From Nissolia schottii (lineage: Eukaryota; Streptophyta; Magnoliopsida; Fabales; Fabaceae): a DNA stretch of 64,000 bases. The position numbers were made by a program, and so were the translations under genes. Of the stretch, positions 15,601 through 26,793 are shown one piece after another. Under the pieces are notes generated by a model. It was given only the letters and a program-made list of their open reading frames with translations, did not search any database and was not told where the DNA came from. Each line of letters opens with the position of its first letter. Position 1 is the stretch's first letter. Location of the stretch: contig QANU01010689.1 in assembly GCA_003254905.1 (NCBI GenBank), forward strand, positions 24,671 to 88,670, read 5' to 3'.

Positions 15601-16143
15601 ATAAGGCCATCTCTCTCAAATTTGAACAACAAACCACATCAAAGTTAAAACAAGCCAAATTATTCATAAATTAATATATTGAGATTAATAACTACATATA
15701 ATGTTTTATTTTACCAACCTACTTGAGAAATGCAACCTAACTATTCAAAGTAGAACTAGTAACTGCAATGGATCACCGTGATACTGATACGTAGACTGAC
15801 ACAAGCAACAAATTAACAAAAATTGCTCACAACTTCCATCACAGAGACATCACTCAAATAAAAACGAAAACGGTTAAAAATTACAACTTTGCAAATGATA
15901 AAGAAATAACAAAATAACAATGTAGTAGTTATGTCACTGTTAAAACATTAAAATATAACCAACGATATAATATAATAGTATAAGAGGACAAGGGGGGGGG
16001 GCAAATTAGAAAAGCGAAATGGTAACCTCGCTAAGGTAACGCTTGTGAGAGCGAAGATTGTCGAGGTAAACTTCCTCTTCAGGATCTCTGGAGCGCTTTG
16101 CGCTGGGTGATGATGAACCTCCCAAACTCGAATCAGAACCCAT
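12699..16143 (-). CDS. Conserved plant protein of unknown function, serine-rich, 259 aa
   Basis: Three exons on the minus strand give one continuous frame: 16143-16027 (39 codons, MGSDSSLGG... ending RYLSE), 15349-15252 and 13263-12699, with GT-AG introns of 677 and 1988 bp. The N-terminus has a basic KRSRDP motif and EEEVYLDNLRSHKRYLSE. The middle has ASSLNGLTVGDSLPDN and SPMSEDSDDSRFCETP. The rest is rich in Ser and Pro (SLPSSPGSPHRYQRP) and looks disordered; the C-terminus is NMNVKATDS. There is no signal peptide or membrane segment. I recognise the overall pattern as a plant-wide uncharacterised family but cannot name a function. Many SP/TP sites suggest a phosphorylated, possibly nuclear, protein (inference). 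It converges on the PDI gene. The start is the first ATG of exon 1 and the frame joins perfectly at both splice sites. Confidence 0.85.
14094..14460. other. Possible transposon remnant in intron 2 of the unknown gene
   Basis: This part of the 2-kb intron has a more even base mix than its AT-rich surroundings and contains text such as ccctaagctcctgaacttcc and cgaatcctattcaggttg that does not look like ordinary intron sequence. It may be a decayed element. I found no terminal repeats or target duplication, so this is a weak call. Confidence 0.25.
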
Positions 16144-17219
16144 TGATGTGGGGCCAACTCATGTAAACCTCAACCAACGCTTTCTTTGGGGGAAAGGGGT
16201 TTTCATGTCTGTGTTTCAAACTTAAATTTTGCGCTGATAAGGCTTTAGGCTTTCGTCTTCTGCCATGGGGCGACACTGTGGATTTGAAGCATGACAGTAT
16301 GAGAGGCTCGAAGGGTTCGTTGTTTTTCTTTTTCTTTTTTCTTGTTTTTTTTTTTTTTGTGTGTGTGTGTGTTTTCTCCGTAAAACGAATGGAGAGAAGT
16401 GGAACATGCTTTTCCTCGGTGTAGGTTACGATCGTAGACCAGCACTTCTTTTCTTGACACGTGTTTCCAAAATAATATATTTTTGGGATCCTCTCGCGCG
16501 TGGTATGTGATGCACCTGATAAGTTAGAGTGGTCCATTTGTATTCAGTCTCACTTTTCAAATGTGGTTAGGTACATTATAAAAGTATAACTAAACACACT
16601 TTTAATTTTACCCTCTCATTTACCTTCTAATTCCCTCACCCTATTTAAGCCTCACCTCTTTGTCGTCTCCCTTCCATCACTATCACCCTACTCGCCTCAA
16701 CCTTGATAAAAAAAAAAAAACCTTGAAGAATCTTCATCTACATGGTACTAGGATGTCTTTGTTATGAAGAATCAACAACAATGATAGAAATAAACGAAGG
16801 AAAAAAAAAACAAAGACACCCACATTATAGAAATAGTCACCAAAAAATTTGACAACATTCATGTGTACGTTGCGTCGCTGTGAGGGACGAATTCAAGAAG
16901 CAGATGATGGGCTGTTCACAAGCATTAGGGCATTCAACACCTATTTCATGAAGACGTATAAGACCCTGACGTCAACAGTTATGCTTCACTTCAAAGGGAT
17001 GGACCTGGGGCTAACATCCCAAATCTAACATCCTATTGTTGTCATGTTTTCTAGTTATAATTTTGGGAGACAAGGGGTTTGGATGGTCAAACGACCTCGG
17101 AACGTCATTAAATTCAAAGACTGTCTGAAATAATTAATTTATAAACCAAACAACCCTTAATTAAAAGTAGTAAAGAGGGATTAACTCAATTGTCTCACAA
17201 GGAAGTACAATCTAGGTGA
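16144..17219. other. Upstream region of the minus-strand gene; otherwise no gene seen
   Basis: The first few hundred bases must contain the promoter and 5' leader of the gene starting at 16143 and reading leftward. A homopolymer/GT tract lies at 16318-16376. Farther right are AT-rich bases and A-runs (about 16707-16720, 16800-16810) but no supported frame. The region ends at the target site of a solo LTR. Confidence 0.5.
16318..16376. repeat. T-rich tract and (GT)n microsatellite
   Basis: A run of T and C (tttttctttttctttttt and following) passes into about 15 T and then seven to eight GT units. It lies about 175-230 bp upstream of the start codon of the minus-strand gene and so may be in its leader or core promoter as A-rich/(AC)n on the sense strand. 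Confidence 0.85.
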
Positions 17220-18848
17220 TCTATTGATGAAAGCCTTTTTAACTACTTTCTATAATCTTAACACAGCTTAGGTTTTGTCACACTATGCCAAGCTCGTAGA
17301 AAGCTTATCTACGCTTTTGTCGTTCAAATTAAATATTTATATACATACCTACTTTACGGCTTTCAGATTCCAAAGGAATCCAATTGCAGTATAGGGTATG
17401 GTCGATTCCACAGGGAGTTGTAAAAATACCGTTCTTGAGTTCATTTAATTAAACAATGAGGTGAAAGATTTGTGATTTGTATTTAAATAGACTAAATAAA
17501 TAAAAGACAGGAAAATAAAATAGGAAACAAATCAGAGGTAGTTCCGGAGCTTGTTGGGAATTTTAATCACATCATAGTTTCATGCATCCAGTTACTTATT
17601 ACATAGAACTATCGTTTGATTGCCCGCCACCAGTTCTTAACTTGTCATCACTTTCGCGCATGACAAGATCACAGGTTTCCCTTGTTAAACTGTCACTTTC
17701 GCACACTAGCTTAACAAGGTACGCCAGCATTAATCCAGATGTTAAAACGGCTAACCTTTATTCCAGTTACGGCAACAAGGTTAGATGAAATGATTTAGGT
17801 CAGACTCTAGTGATTGTAACTTTCGTTCACAACATTCAAGTCTAGGTTCTAGTTAAGCATAGCATTATTGATTTTAATTTGGTTATGACCTAATTAACAT
17901 AATTTTCGTTCATGTAAATAAGTCCCAAATCGAGAATCAAAATACTAAACAGAACTAGCATTAGGCATGAAATCATTCAAGCAAATCATAGGATAAGGAT
18001 AGATTCATATGTAATAGTTACATGGATACAAGCAAACTACAATAGTAATCAAAATCCCAACAAAAAGAGGGTTAGGAACCCATCTTACAAGAGAATCTCG
18101 GAGGCAAGGTTTAGGCACTTACCATGACACGTCCTCACGCTATCATGGCCATGGCTTCGCCAAGCTTCCTCGATCTCCGGCTCCTTCACAAGCCTCGTCT
18201 TTGTTCCTAACCTAACCTAAACTAAACTAAGCTTTTAAAGTACAACAAAATGTGTAAAGAATGGTGTTTGGAGGGGGAAGAAGAGATGCCTTTGAAGTGG
18301 TCTCGGCCTCCCTATTTATAGGCAAAATTTGGGGTCCATCGCTCAGCGGTTTTGGTACCATAGCTGAGCGATAAGCTCTGAATCGCCGGGCGGCGGCGCA
18401 CTATCGCTGAGCGATTGTACTTTTACGCGTCTTCATTAAATGCTCGGCAGCTTTTGCAGGGCGGCGGCTGACGTGGATGGCGGCGCCAGGCTGGCTCCAG
18501 CTGGCGCATTTATTGCGCCGGCGCAAGTTGCTTGCCGACGTACTTTCGCTGAGCGATAAGTGTTCTTCCGCTGAGCGGTTTGTCCTTTAGCGCTGAGCGA
18601 TACCTTGTTCCTCGCTGAGCGGTGCCTTCGTCCAGAATCTTCTCTTTTAAGCTCTTTTCCAATTCTGCCCTTTTTCTTCCATTCTTTACGGGATTATTCC
18701 TTAATAAATTGCACTTGCATCCATCTTCAAAATATATTATAAATCCTACAAAATAAAGGGAATTCATTAGATAATTCGTTTAAAAACATAACAGATAAGT
18801 GCCATTTTGATATGTCAATTTTGTGTAAATTGGGCACTTATCATCTAT
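17220..18848 (-). mobile_element. Solo LTR of an Athila-like (Ty3/gypsy) element with 5-bp target duplication
   Basis: The LTR runs from TGATGAAAGCC at 17225 to CACTTATCA at 18843 (1619 bp) and is flanked by the direct repeat tctat (17220-17224 and 18844-18848). It is the reverse complement of the LTRs of the element at 45556-50595, over the whole length. There is no internal sequence, so it probably formed by recombination between two LTRs. It contains the cluster of CGCTGAGCG words (about 18339-18620) also seen in other LTRs here. The short open frame at 17582-17788 is LTR sequence, since the identical frame occurs in the other copy. Confidence 0.9.
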
Positions 18849-19848
18849 GCTCATATCAATGTTAGTAATGTTAGAATTAGGGGCTTTTGTTTGTTGAATG
18901 CAATGAAATAAAGGAAAATAAAAACAACTACCTAAAGCATACTAGCCAAGGGGTCTTTTAAGGCAAAAGGTGAAAGAATCGTTAACACATATTATATCAA
19001 ACATTTGGTGGACAATTAACTTAGGCTAGATGAGAGAAATCTCAACCAACCTTGCAATTCCCTAATAGATCACTAGGCATTCAATTAAAATAAAATTAAT
19101 TAGACAAATGAGACCTCGAATCCCAGTTAACTTATGTTGACTTAAGTCCCAATTGCACTAGTCTAGGTTCATGATCACAAACCCAATTCTCCCTAAGCTA
19201 GCCAAACAAATGCCATCAATCGATTATCATGCATCTAGCTAGCACCCAATCATGAATATTCATCTTATCAACGTTACAACAAACATACACAATTGAGAAA
19301 TTGCTTAATCATGCATTAAGATCTCAGTAACATCACAATCAAGACACGTAATCATGAGAAATTCCCAATTAGCTAAGATCATACCAATTGGCCACATGAT
19401 AGTCACTCAATCAACATCCAACCTATACATTCACAAATCAATAATGTTCAATGTAAATGCATAAAGAAGAAGAGAAAGAGAAAGCAAACCAAAGTGATAA
19501 TTAATAATAACGTTTCAAGAAGCACCCATTAATTCTTAAGAGCCTGCTTGGCTAGTACCAATGTCTACTCCTTAATATAGATTTACAAAATAGAAACTAA
19601 AAAATGATGAAGAAGAAAAATGGGAAAAGATAGAAGAAGAGGATTTAAGAGCCCTATTTCGAAGGGGATTTAAGAGCCCTATTTCGAAACCTACATCTAA
19701 GAATATAAAAAGTGATGAAAAGAGCAAAGATGCCTCAGATAAATACAAGGAGGTTGTTTATATAAAATGAGGTTAGAGTTATCCTTTACAATCATTTCAA
19801 AAACTCTGACATGTTTGCAAGACGTTGTTAGACAGCTGTGATGGTGGT
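18849..19848. other. AT-rich intergenic or old repeat DNA, no gene seen
   Basis: I see no supported gene. The text (for example cttatgttgacttaagtccc and catgcatctagctagcaccc) looks like the inner part of some decayed LTR, but I cannot link it to another copy in the window. A 25-bp word, ggatttaagagccctatttc plus five bases, is directly duplicated near 19642-19690. Confidence 0.4.
19642..19690 (+). repeat. Short tandem duplication
   Basis: The word ggatttaagagccctatttc occurs twice head to tail, with about 25 bp per unit. It looks like a simple slippage or fill-in duplication. Confidence 0.8.
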
Positions 19849-19853
19849 GACCA

Positions 19854-20306
19854 TGTTGGAATTTATCATTACATCTCGTCAGATTACTAAGGATAAAGGG
19901 ATTGCATAAATATCTGAATCCATGGTTTAGCGGTAGGAATCCTTTGGCACAACTGATCACGAACGAGAACAGTGGTTTCGTGGTCTTCCTCAACCAAACC
20001 TCCTTAGTTCCTCAATGGGACTTTCTGTTTCTCTTCCAGATGGGGAGAAGTGAAACGTTTTCTGATTTGGTGTATTGGGGACCATAACCGTTCCTCATGT
20101 ATTTAAGCTCACCAGGGTTCCCATTATCCCCTGATGGGCCAATACTGGTGGTATCTACCCATTTGGGCCCACATTCACTTTTCCTTAAGTCTAAAAGGCT
20201 TTTAACCAAATAATTAGATCACCAAATTAAGCTATATATGATAAATAGCTAATATAATGGTTAACGAATATGAGCCCACAAATATTAGAAATATAAATTT
20301 CCAACA
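19854..20306 (-). repeat. Copia 3' LTR
   Basis: This 453-bp LTR begins TGTTGGAATTTATC and ends AAATTTCCAACA. It is nearly identical to 26066-26517. The target duplication gacca lies at 19849-19853. Confidence 0.9.
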
Positions 20307-20789
20307 ATCTCCCACTTGGGCTACATATCGTTCTTCAAACAATTATATCACAAGTTCTTTAGGCGCGCATCCGAATGCTAAAGAACTTTCTTTAGACTTT
20401 CTTTAACAATCTGGTCCATCTCATGCATCAACATGGAATTACTACAGCTTTCATCAGAAAACAAAAAACGTGACTAAACCACAATGATCACCACATCAAT
20501 ACACTTAATGACATAGATCAAATGTGGATAAGTAACATGGAAATTACATGCAATGTGATCTCAATCATGTACATTTCCAACTGGTCATTCTTTAATCTTT
20601 AGTGAGATCAATCCAAAGTCCTTAAATGCAATAGTACCATTGCATATACAAAACATAAGCGAGTTCAGAATTGAATCATAAACCATCAACTTTATTATGC
20701 ATAAATCAAATAGATAATGTCCAATAGAACAAAAGGACTCCCACTAAACTAAGGTATTCTCACGAATAACACTCACATGAGCAGTATGC

Positions 20790-22300
20790 TCATGAAAAAA
20801 CCTTAGGTGTCAAACCCTTCGTTAATGGATCATCTAGCATAAAATTAGTCCCTATATGTTCTATGGAAATCCGTCTATTCTGAACTCTTTCTTTAACAAC
20901 TAGGAACTTGATGTCGATAAACTTCGACTTCATTCCACTCCTGTTGTTGGAATAAAGGGCTGCCGAGTTATTGTCATAATAAATCCTTAGTGGTTGGTCA
21001 ATGCTATCAACCACACGCAAATTGGTGACAAAATTTCGTAGCCATATTCCATGGTTGGATGCCTCATAGCAAGCTATGAACTCCGCGGCCATAGTTGAAG
21101 AAGCTATAAGTGTCTGTTTAGCAGACTTCCATGAGATAGCTCCTCTTACCAACATATAAATGTATCCTGATATGGAGCGCCTACTATCTTGGCATCTCGC
21201 AAAATCGGAGTCGGAGTACCCGATGATCTCTAAACTGTTCGATCTCCGATAAGTGAACATGTAATCTTTTGTTCTCTTCAAATAACGCATCACGCGTTTG
21301 GCCGCTTTCCAGTGCTGTATACTGGAATTGCTCAAGAATCTTCCTAAAACTCCCACTATAAATGTTACGTCAGGACGAGTACAAACTTAAGCATACATTA
21401 GACTCCCCACCGCTGATGCATAGAAAATCTTCTGCATCTCTTTTCTTTAAAGATCATTATTGGGGAACTGCTTGAGACTAAACTTGTCTCCTTTAGCAAC
21501 GGGTGTGTCTCCTGGTTTACTATCTTTCATGCCGAATCTATTTAAGACTTTATCGATACAGCTCTTTTGTGATAACTTTAGGATACCTTGAGAGCGATCT
21601 CTTAGTATCTGAAAACCTAATACAAAAGATGTGTCCCCAAGATCTTTCATCTCAAAATTTTTCGTTAGAAATCTCTTGGTTTCGTGCAATAAGCCTGTAT
21701 CGCTGCTATCAAGCAGAATATCATCGACATATAATACCAGGAAGATATATTTACTCCCACTGAACTTGTGATATACACAATCATCAACGACATTTGCCTC
21801 AAAATCGCACGAGGTAATGGCTTGATGGAACTTGTGATACCATTGATGGGAAGCTTGTTTGAGACCATAGATGGATTTCTTTAGCTTGCATACCATAGAC
21901 TTTGGGTCACCTGACACAAAGTTTTCTAGTTATGCCATGTAAATCGTTTCATCAATGTTTCCATTTAGAAACGCAGTCTTGACATCCATCTGATGTAACT
22001 CCAAATCAAAATGAGCTACCAATGCCATTATGGTCCTAAAAGAGTGTTTCGAGGATACTGGAGAGAACGTCTCTTTCTAATCAATGCCTTCCTTTTGAGT
22101 AAATCCTTTAGCAACAAGACGAGCTTTATATCTCTCGACATTGCCATTTGAGTCTCTCTTGGTCTTAAATATCCATTTACAACTAATGGGTTTCACACCT
22201 TCAGGCAATTCGACAAGATCCCAAACATCATTGTCTTTCATAGATTTCAACTCATCCTTCATGGCATCAATCCACTTATGAGAGTTCGAACTGCGCATAG
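20790..22300 (-). pseudogene. Copia pol region: reverse transcriptase and RNase H (fossil)
   Basis: Recognisable copia motifs on the minus strand, in order, are CKWIFKTKRDSNG and YKARLVAKGF (start of the RT domain), KLKKSIYGLKQAS, the catalytic box LYVDDILL, and the RNase H-like end with RYLKRTKDYMF, IGYSDSDFA and SGYIYML. These are typical of plant Ty1/copia. The region is broken; the parts are named only as landmarks. Confidence 0.85.
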
Positions 22301-23517
22301 CTTGACAGAGGTTAATTGGGTCATCCTCTGTTAAACCAATGCCATCCTTATGTTCTTCGAGAAAGATAATGTAATCATTTGATATCTCCTCTCCCTTGTG
22401 GATCTTCTTAATGGCACCTCTTGAGGTGGTTGAGTTTGTTCTATAGGTGGTACTTGAGGAAGAACCTCATTAATGTTGTCTTATTCCGGAATAATGTTAG
22501 GATTGTCTAACATTGGAGCTGTTTCTTGAACAATGACAGGTACAATGACTTGATCACTGTCAATAACAGGTTCTTCTTGAAAGACAACATTCCTTATGTT
22601 TCCTTCCCCTTCAAACTCAACGTCCTCAAGAAATCTCGCATTTCCCGTTTCAAAAAAAGGATCTGGATGTGGGATTGTAAAACTTATACCCGCAAGAGCG
22701 TTTAGCATAACCGACAAAATAGCAATTAACCGTTCTTACGTCCAGTTTTCTTTCATGTGGCCTATAAGGCCGTGCCTCAGCTGGACAACCCCAAATGTGC
22801 AAGTGCCTTATGCTAGGCCTTTTGCCAGTCCATGGCTCATAATTTATAAGGGGTTATGGCTGTTGCTTTGCTTGGTACCTGATTAAGGATATAAACTGCG
22901 GTCTTTAAAGCTTCTCCCCAAGGTGACTCTGGCAATGAAGAATGACTAATCATACTCGTTACCATATCCTTAAGAGTTCAGTTTCGTCGTTCTGCAACAC
23001 CATTCATGCTGGGTTTGCCCGGCATAGTGTATTGTGGAACGATTCCACATTCATTGAGGAAAAGAGCAAAGGATCTCAGACGTTGTTCTCTTGATCCATC
23101 ATATCTGTCGTAGTGTTCACCACCACGATCAGATTTGACAGCCTTAATTTTCTTTCCAAGTTGAAGTTCTACTTCAGCCTTGAAAGACTTAAAAAACGTC
23201 TAGGGATTGAGACTTATCTCCACAGATTCTATCCAAGCCTTAAAACTCCTCCTATTCAGCATTGGGATATTGTTCACTTGAGCAGAAATATTCACAGCAC
23301 TGGCAATAGAAACTAAATCGAGAACAAAAGCAACAAAACATATTCACATAAATTAAGCATGTCATTAAAAATAAGACATAAGCAATTATATATATAAATG
23401 AGAATTCATCACAAGATACCTAGTACAACATTAATTCCTCGTCTTTGGACAGAGAAATTAACTGTAAGTGGTACTCTTAACGTCATGATCAAATGTTGAC
23501 AATAAATTCTGTCAAAC

Positions 23518-24257
23518 AACAACCTTTCTTTGGACCGACTATTGTTCACATGAAAAATACTTTACAATTGTCACACATTCATCATCACAGGCATGTCATT
23601 ATTTGGTCAAATTGTGTCTTCCTTTAGGCCGAGCACAATTCACATAAATAACTCCATACAATCATCCATATAATTTCAATTAAGCTAATTTACATAACAG
23701 AGGTTACTTTGGTAACATGCTATTTCAATCAACTCAATTAAAAATTATTAGAATTAAAAAAAAACAATCATGAAAATACCATTAAATATGGATCTTATGA
23801 TTATCACAAGTGTTGATATAATTCGGTCAAACATTGATCTTCCTTTGGGCTGACCAATATTCACATGAATCACACAATCACTGTTTCCTTACGTTTCAAA
23901 ACAAACCGACTTTAACCATAGAGGCTACTTTGGTAACATATTGTCTTAGTCAATTCATCTCGAAACTAATTTCTTTATAAATAATTGAATCCAAATCACA
24001 CAAGAGGATTCAAAGTATCATAAAAATTGTCAAAATATCCTGTCAAATACTTAGCCTTTCTTTGGACTGACTAAGTATTCACATGGAAACATGAGAATTT
24101 GCTACCTATTTATTACCACATATATCTTCTATAAATTGGCCAAACAATAATCTTCCTTTGGACCGATTAATGCTCGCATAATTAATAGAAAATGAGTTAA
24201 ATGTTTAATGTTCATTATTTGGCCAAATAATAAACTTCCATTGGGCCGATTATTATT
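23518..24257. repeat. Hairpin array in the copia element: constant ~16-nt loop, variable stems
   Basis: Six units share the pattern ggtcaaa - stem - CTTCCTTTGGACCGA-like loop - complementary stem - tcacatgaa. Stems read: AACAA/TTGTT (23518-23522, 23542-23546); AATTGTG/CACAATT (23610-23616, 23634-23640); AACATTG/CAATATT, one mispair (23830-23836, 23855-23861); AATACTTAG/CTAAGTATT (24046-24054, 24071-24079); a weaker one near 24143-24175; AATAATAA/TTATTATT (24226-24233, 24250-24257). The loop sequence is similar in all six while the arms differ completely yet stay complementary. Spacing is irregular, from about 80 to 220 bp. Confidence 0.8.
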
Positions 24258-25339
24258 CGCATAAATAACAAACATTAATTAATCCTTTCGGTTACCCAAA
24301 TTACCTCAAGGTTAAATGGTCCAATATTTTCGAGCTCTTTAAATTAATCACCTTTTAAATCAATAGCGCTAGTCACAGACTAAAGCACAATGTCTGATGT
24401 CGGCGTCAATTGATTTTATTAGCTCATATAATATTTGCATTTTTCCACAACAAAAACAGGGCTCATCCATATTCAAAATAAAACCAAATGTTTCGACAAA
24501 ACAGAAAGGATAGTGGCCCATTCCGCAAAACAGCAAAGTCATAGGCAGAAAACATAATGGTCCATTGTCCTTTATCAGCCCAATCTGAAACCAATGCCCA
24601 TTTAATCTTCCTTAGTAAATGGAAACATTGCTATAACTTTAAGGGATATAAAATTAAAATTACCTTCTTGTTAGAAAAGGCCCATTTTATATGAAAAATA
24701 AATTTTCAACCAGTCAATTTAATCCAGAGCAACCTTCACCAAATCAAGGCAAATAATAAATAGCCCAAAAATATATATAAATAAACCTGCAACCCATATC
24801 ATGGTTAGCCAATAATAACCTTCACCAAATCAGAATTGCAAGTTATGCTTTATGGTTTTGACAATCTTTATAAGCCCATTTCAGAAGAAAATAATTTTCC
24901 TTTCTTGGAAAAATTTCAGAAACAAATTGGCCCAAATAAATTCTGTTTGCGTTTCACCAACCAACCAGAGAAATAACAACAATTGCCAATCAAAGCAACA
25001 ATAACAATTGCCTAATAGAACCTGTATCATTGGCCCATACACTGTGTCCATAATTAAACAAAAAGGGAAACCCAAAAAAAGAATCATGGTCACAGCAGTT
25101 CCAAACGAAAAAAAAAACTTGCCTTATATTTAGAAATTTCAGAAATCACAATAATTAATTCCAACAGATCAAGGCAATTAATTCCAGCAATTAAGGCAAT
25201 CAATTTAAGCAAATTAAGGCAATTAGTTTCAGCAAATTAATTCAGAATCACAAACAGAAAAAAAAATCACCAATTAACAATACCCAAAAAAGGAAACAAC
25301 AACCTCCAATTAAAAAAAAAAGGAAGGAAACAGCAGCCC

Positions 25340-25790
25340 CCTTACACGACAAACCCCGTCGCCAAAGTGTTGCTGCTGCCGCTGGGAGGGCGGCGCAAGG
25401 CACGGCGCGTGTCACGGCAGCAACGCGAAGCACGGCGGCAGCAGCACGAAGCACGACAGCAACCCCAAAGTGCGGCGTCAGCCACGAGGTGGTTACTGTG
25501 CAAATCGCGGCAGCAAGTCCGAGCCTTGCTTGCACGCGAGTGCTGCCAGTAGGAGGAACCGCCGCCCCGCAACTCCCTTTGCCTACCCCGTCATGAGCCG
25601 CCCCGCAAGGTCTGGCGGTGAGAAACGGTCATCCGCGACGCCGTCACCTGCACGGAGCAAGCTGGCCGCGAGACTATCACCGCCGTGGACGCGAGCTTCT
25701 TCGTGGGTTCGGCGGCTGAAAAATGGGGGCAAGGTTTGCTGTTTGGACGTGAGCTCTACAAGGGTTTGCTGGATCCATGGTTTATAAAAT
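25340..25790. other. GC-rich block in the copia leader
   Basis: This block of about 450 bp is strikingly GC-rich inside an element that is otherwise AT-rich. It contains repeated ggcagcag / cacggcg / cgaagcacg words. Open frames on both strands are Ala- or Arg-rich and look like products of the composition. It may be a structured untranslated leader or a captured fragment; I see no recognisable protein. Confidence 0.5.
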
Positions 25791-26065
25791 TATGCAAAAT
25801 TGTTGTATCCTTGGTTTATTAAAATTATCCAAATTGCTGTATCCATTGTTTAAAATTATCCAAATTGCTTAATTAGGGTTTATATAAAATTCTCAAATTC
25901 CCAAATCAGCAATTTTAAGGTTCATAAAATTCGAAAAATTGAATAACTAAATTATCGACATACGATAATGCAGCGGAAACTATGAGCACAATTTCAATTT
26001 TTCAAATCATAAAAAAAACCACAAATCCTAATAACCTGACATTGACGGGTGGCTCTGATACCACT

Positions 26066-26517
26066 TGTTGGAATTTATCATTACATCTCGTCAGATTACT
26101 AAGGATAAAGGGATTGCATAAATACCTAAATCCATGGTTTAGCGGTAGGAATCCCTTGGCACAACTGATCACGAACGAGAACAGTGGTTTCGTGGTCTTC
26201 CTCAACCAAACCTCCTTAGTTCCTCAATGGGACTTTCTGTTTCTTTTCCAGATGGGGAGAAGTGAAACGTTTTCCGATTTGGTGTATTGGGGACCATAAC
26301 CGTTCCTCATGTATTTAAGCTCACCAGGGTTCCCATTATCCCCTGATGGGCCAATACTGGTGGTATCTCCCATTTGGGCCCACATTCACTTTTCCTTAAG
26401 TCTAAAAGGCTTTTAACCAAATAATTAGATCACCAAATTAAGCCATATATGATAAATAGCTAATATAATCGTTAACGAATATGAGCCCACAAATATTATA
26501 AATATAAATTTCCAACA
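26066..26517 (-). repeat. Copia 5' LTR
   Basis: This 452-bp LTR is nearly identical to 19854-20306 and is adjoined on its inner side by the tRNA-Met primer-binding site at 26051-26063. The target duplication gacca lies at 26518-26522. Confidence 0.9.
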
Positions 26518-26668
26518 GACCATTGCAGCGGTCCTAGACCATCTCGGCGAAAATCAACAACAACCAGCATCTCAAATCTCAACACCACTGTTCTGTCATT
26601 TGGTTTCTTTTTGACCTTGTAGATGTTCGATTCAACTTTCGAGGTCTTCATAAAAGTAGTAGACCTTG

Positions 26669-26793
26669 TGTAACACCCTAACTAACTAATTATGCTTAAG
26701 TTATAATTAATGCTCGTTAATTGCCACATTTTAACTTCTACTTACCTTTAGATTTTATAAAATACTTAATTCGAAAATATGGACAATTTTGAA
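26669..26793 (-). mobile_element. 3' end of a minus-strand Tekay-type LTR, first fragment
   Basis: On the plus strand it opens with TGTAACACCCTAAC, which is the reverse complement of the Tekay LTR end. It is cut at 26793 by a plus-strand LTR and resumes at 43603, as shown by the target duplication ttgaa on both sides of the insertion. It is the outermost layer of the central nest. Confidence 0.7.

Larger units (their letters stand above)
19849..26522 (-). mobile_element. Ty1/copia element, decayed, with both LTRs and target duplication gacca
   Basis: The element spans 19854-26517, minus strand. Its LTRs (26066-26517 as 5' and 19854-20306 as 3') start TGTTGGAA and end TTCCAACA. The direct repeat gacca flanks both sides. 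On the minus strand the 5' LTR is followed by TGGTATCAGAGCC (26051-26063), a tRNA-Met primer-binding site, and the 3' LTR is preceded by the purine tract AAGTGGGAGAT. Parts seen, in transcription order: a long leader with a GC-rich block (25360-25790), a hairpin array (23518-24257), the end of integrase (near 23.0-23.15 kb), reverse transcriptase (about 21.45-22.3 kb) and RNase H (about 20.79-21.36 kb). The element is broken in several places. I count about ten differences between the LTRs, near 2 percent, so roughly 1 million years at usual plant rates. Confidence 0.9.

Noticed and set aside
16133-16537. Minus-strand frame overlapping the start of the unknown gene
   Set aside because: It runs through the T-rich/GT microsatellite and is in a different frame from exon 1, which joins cleanly to exon 2.
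17582-17788. Short open frame also found at 50030-50236
   Set aside because: Both copies are the same piece of LTR; it is not a separate gene.
25248-25787. Ala-rich and Arg-rich frames on both strands
   Set aside because: All come from one GC-rich block in the copia leader; no domain or consistent frame.
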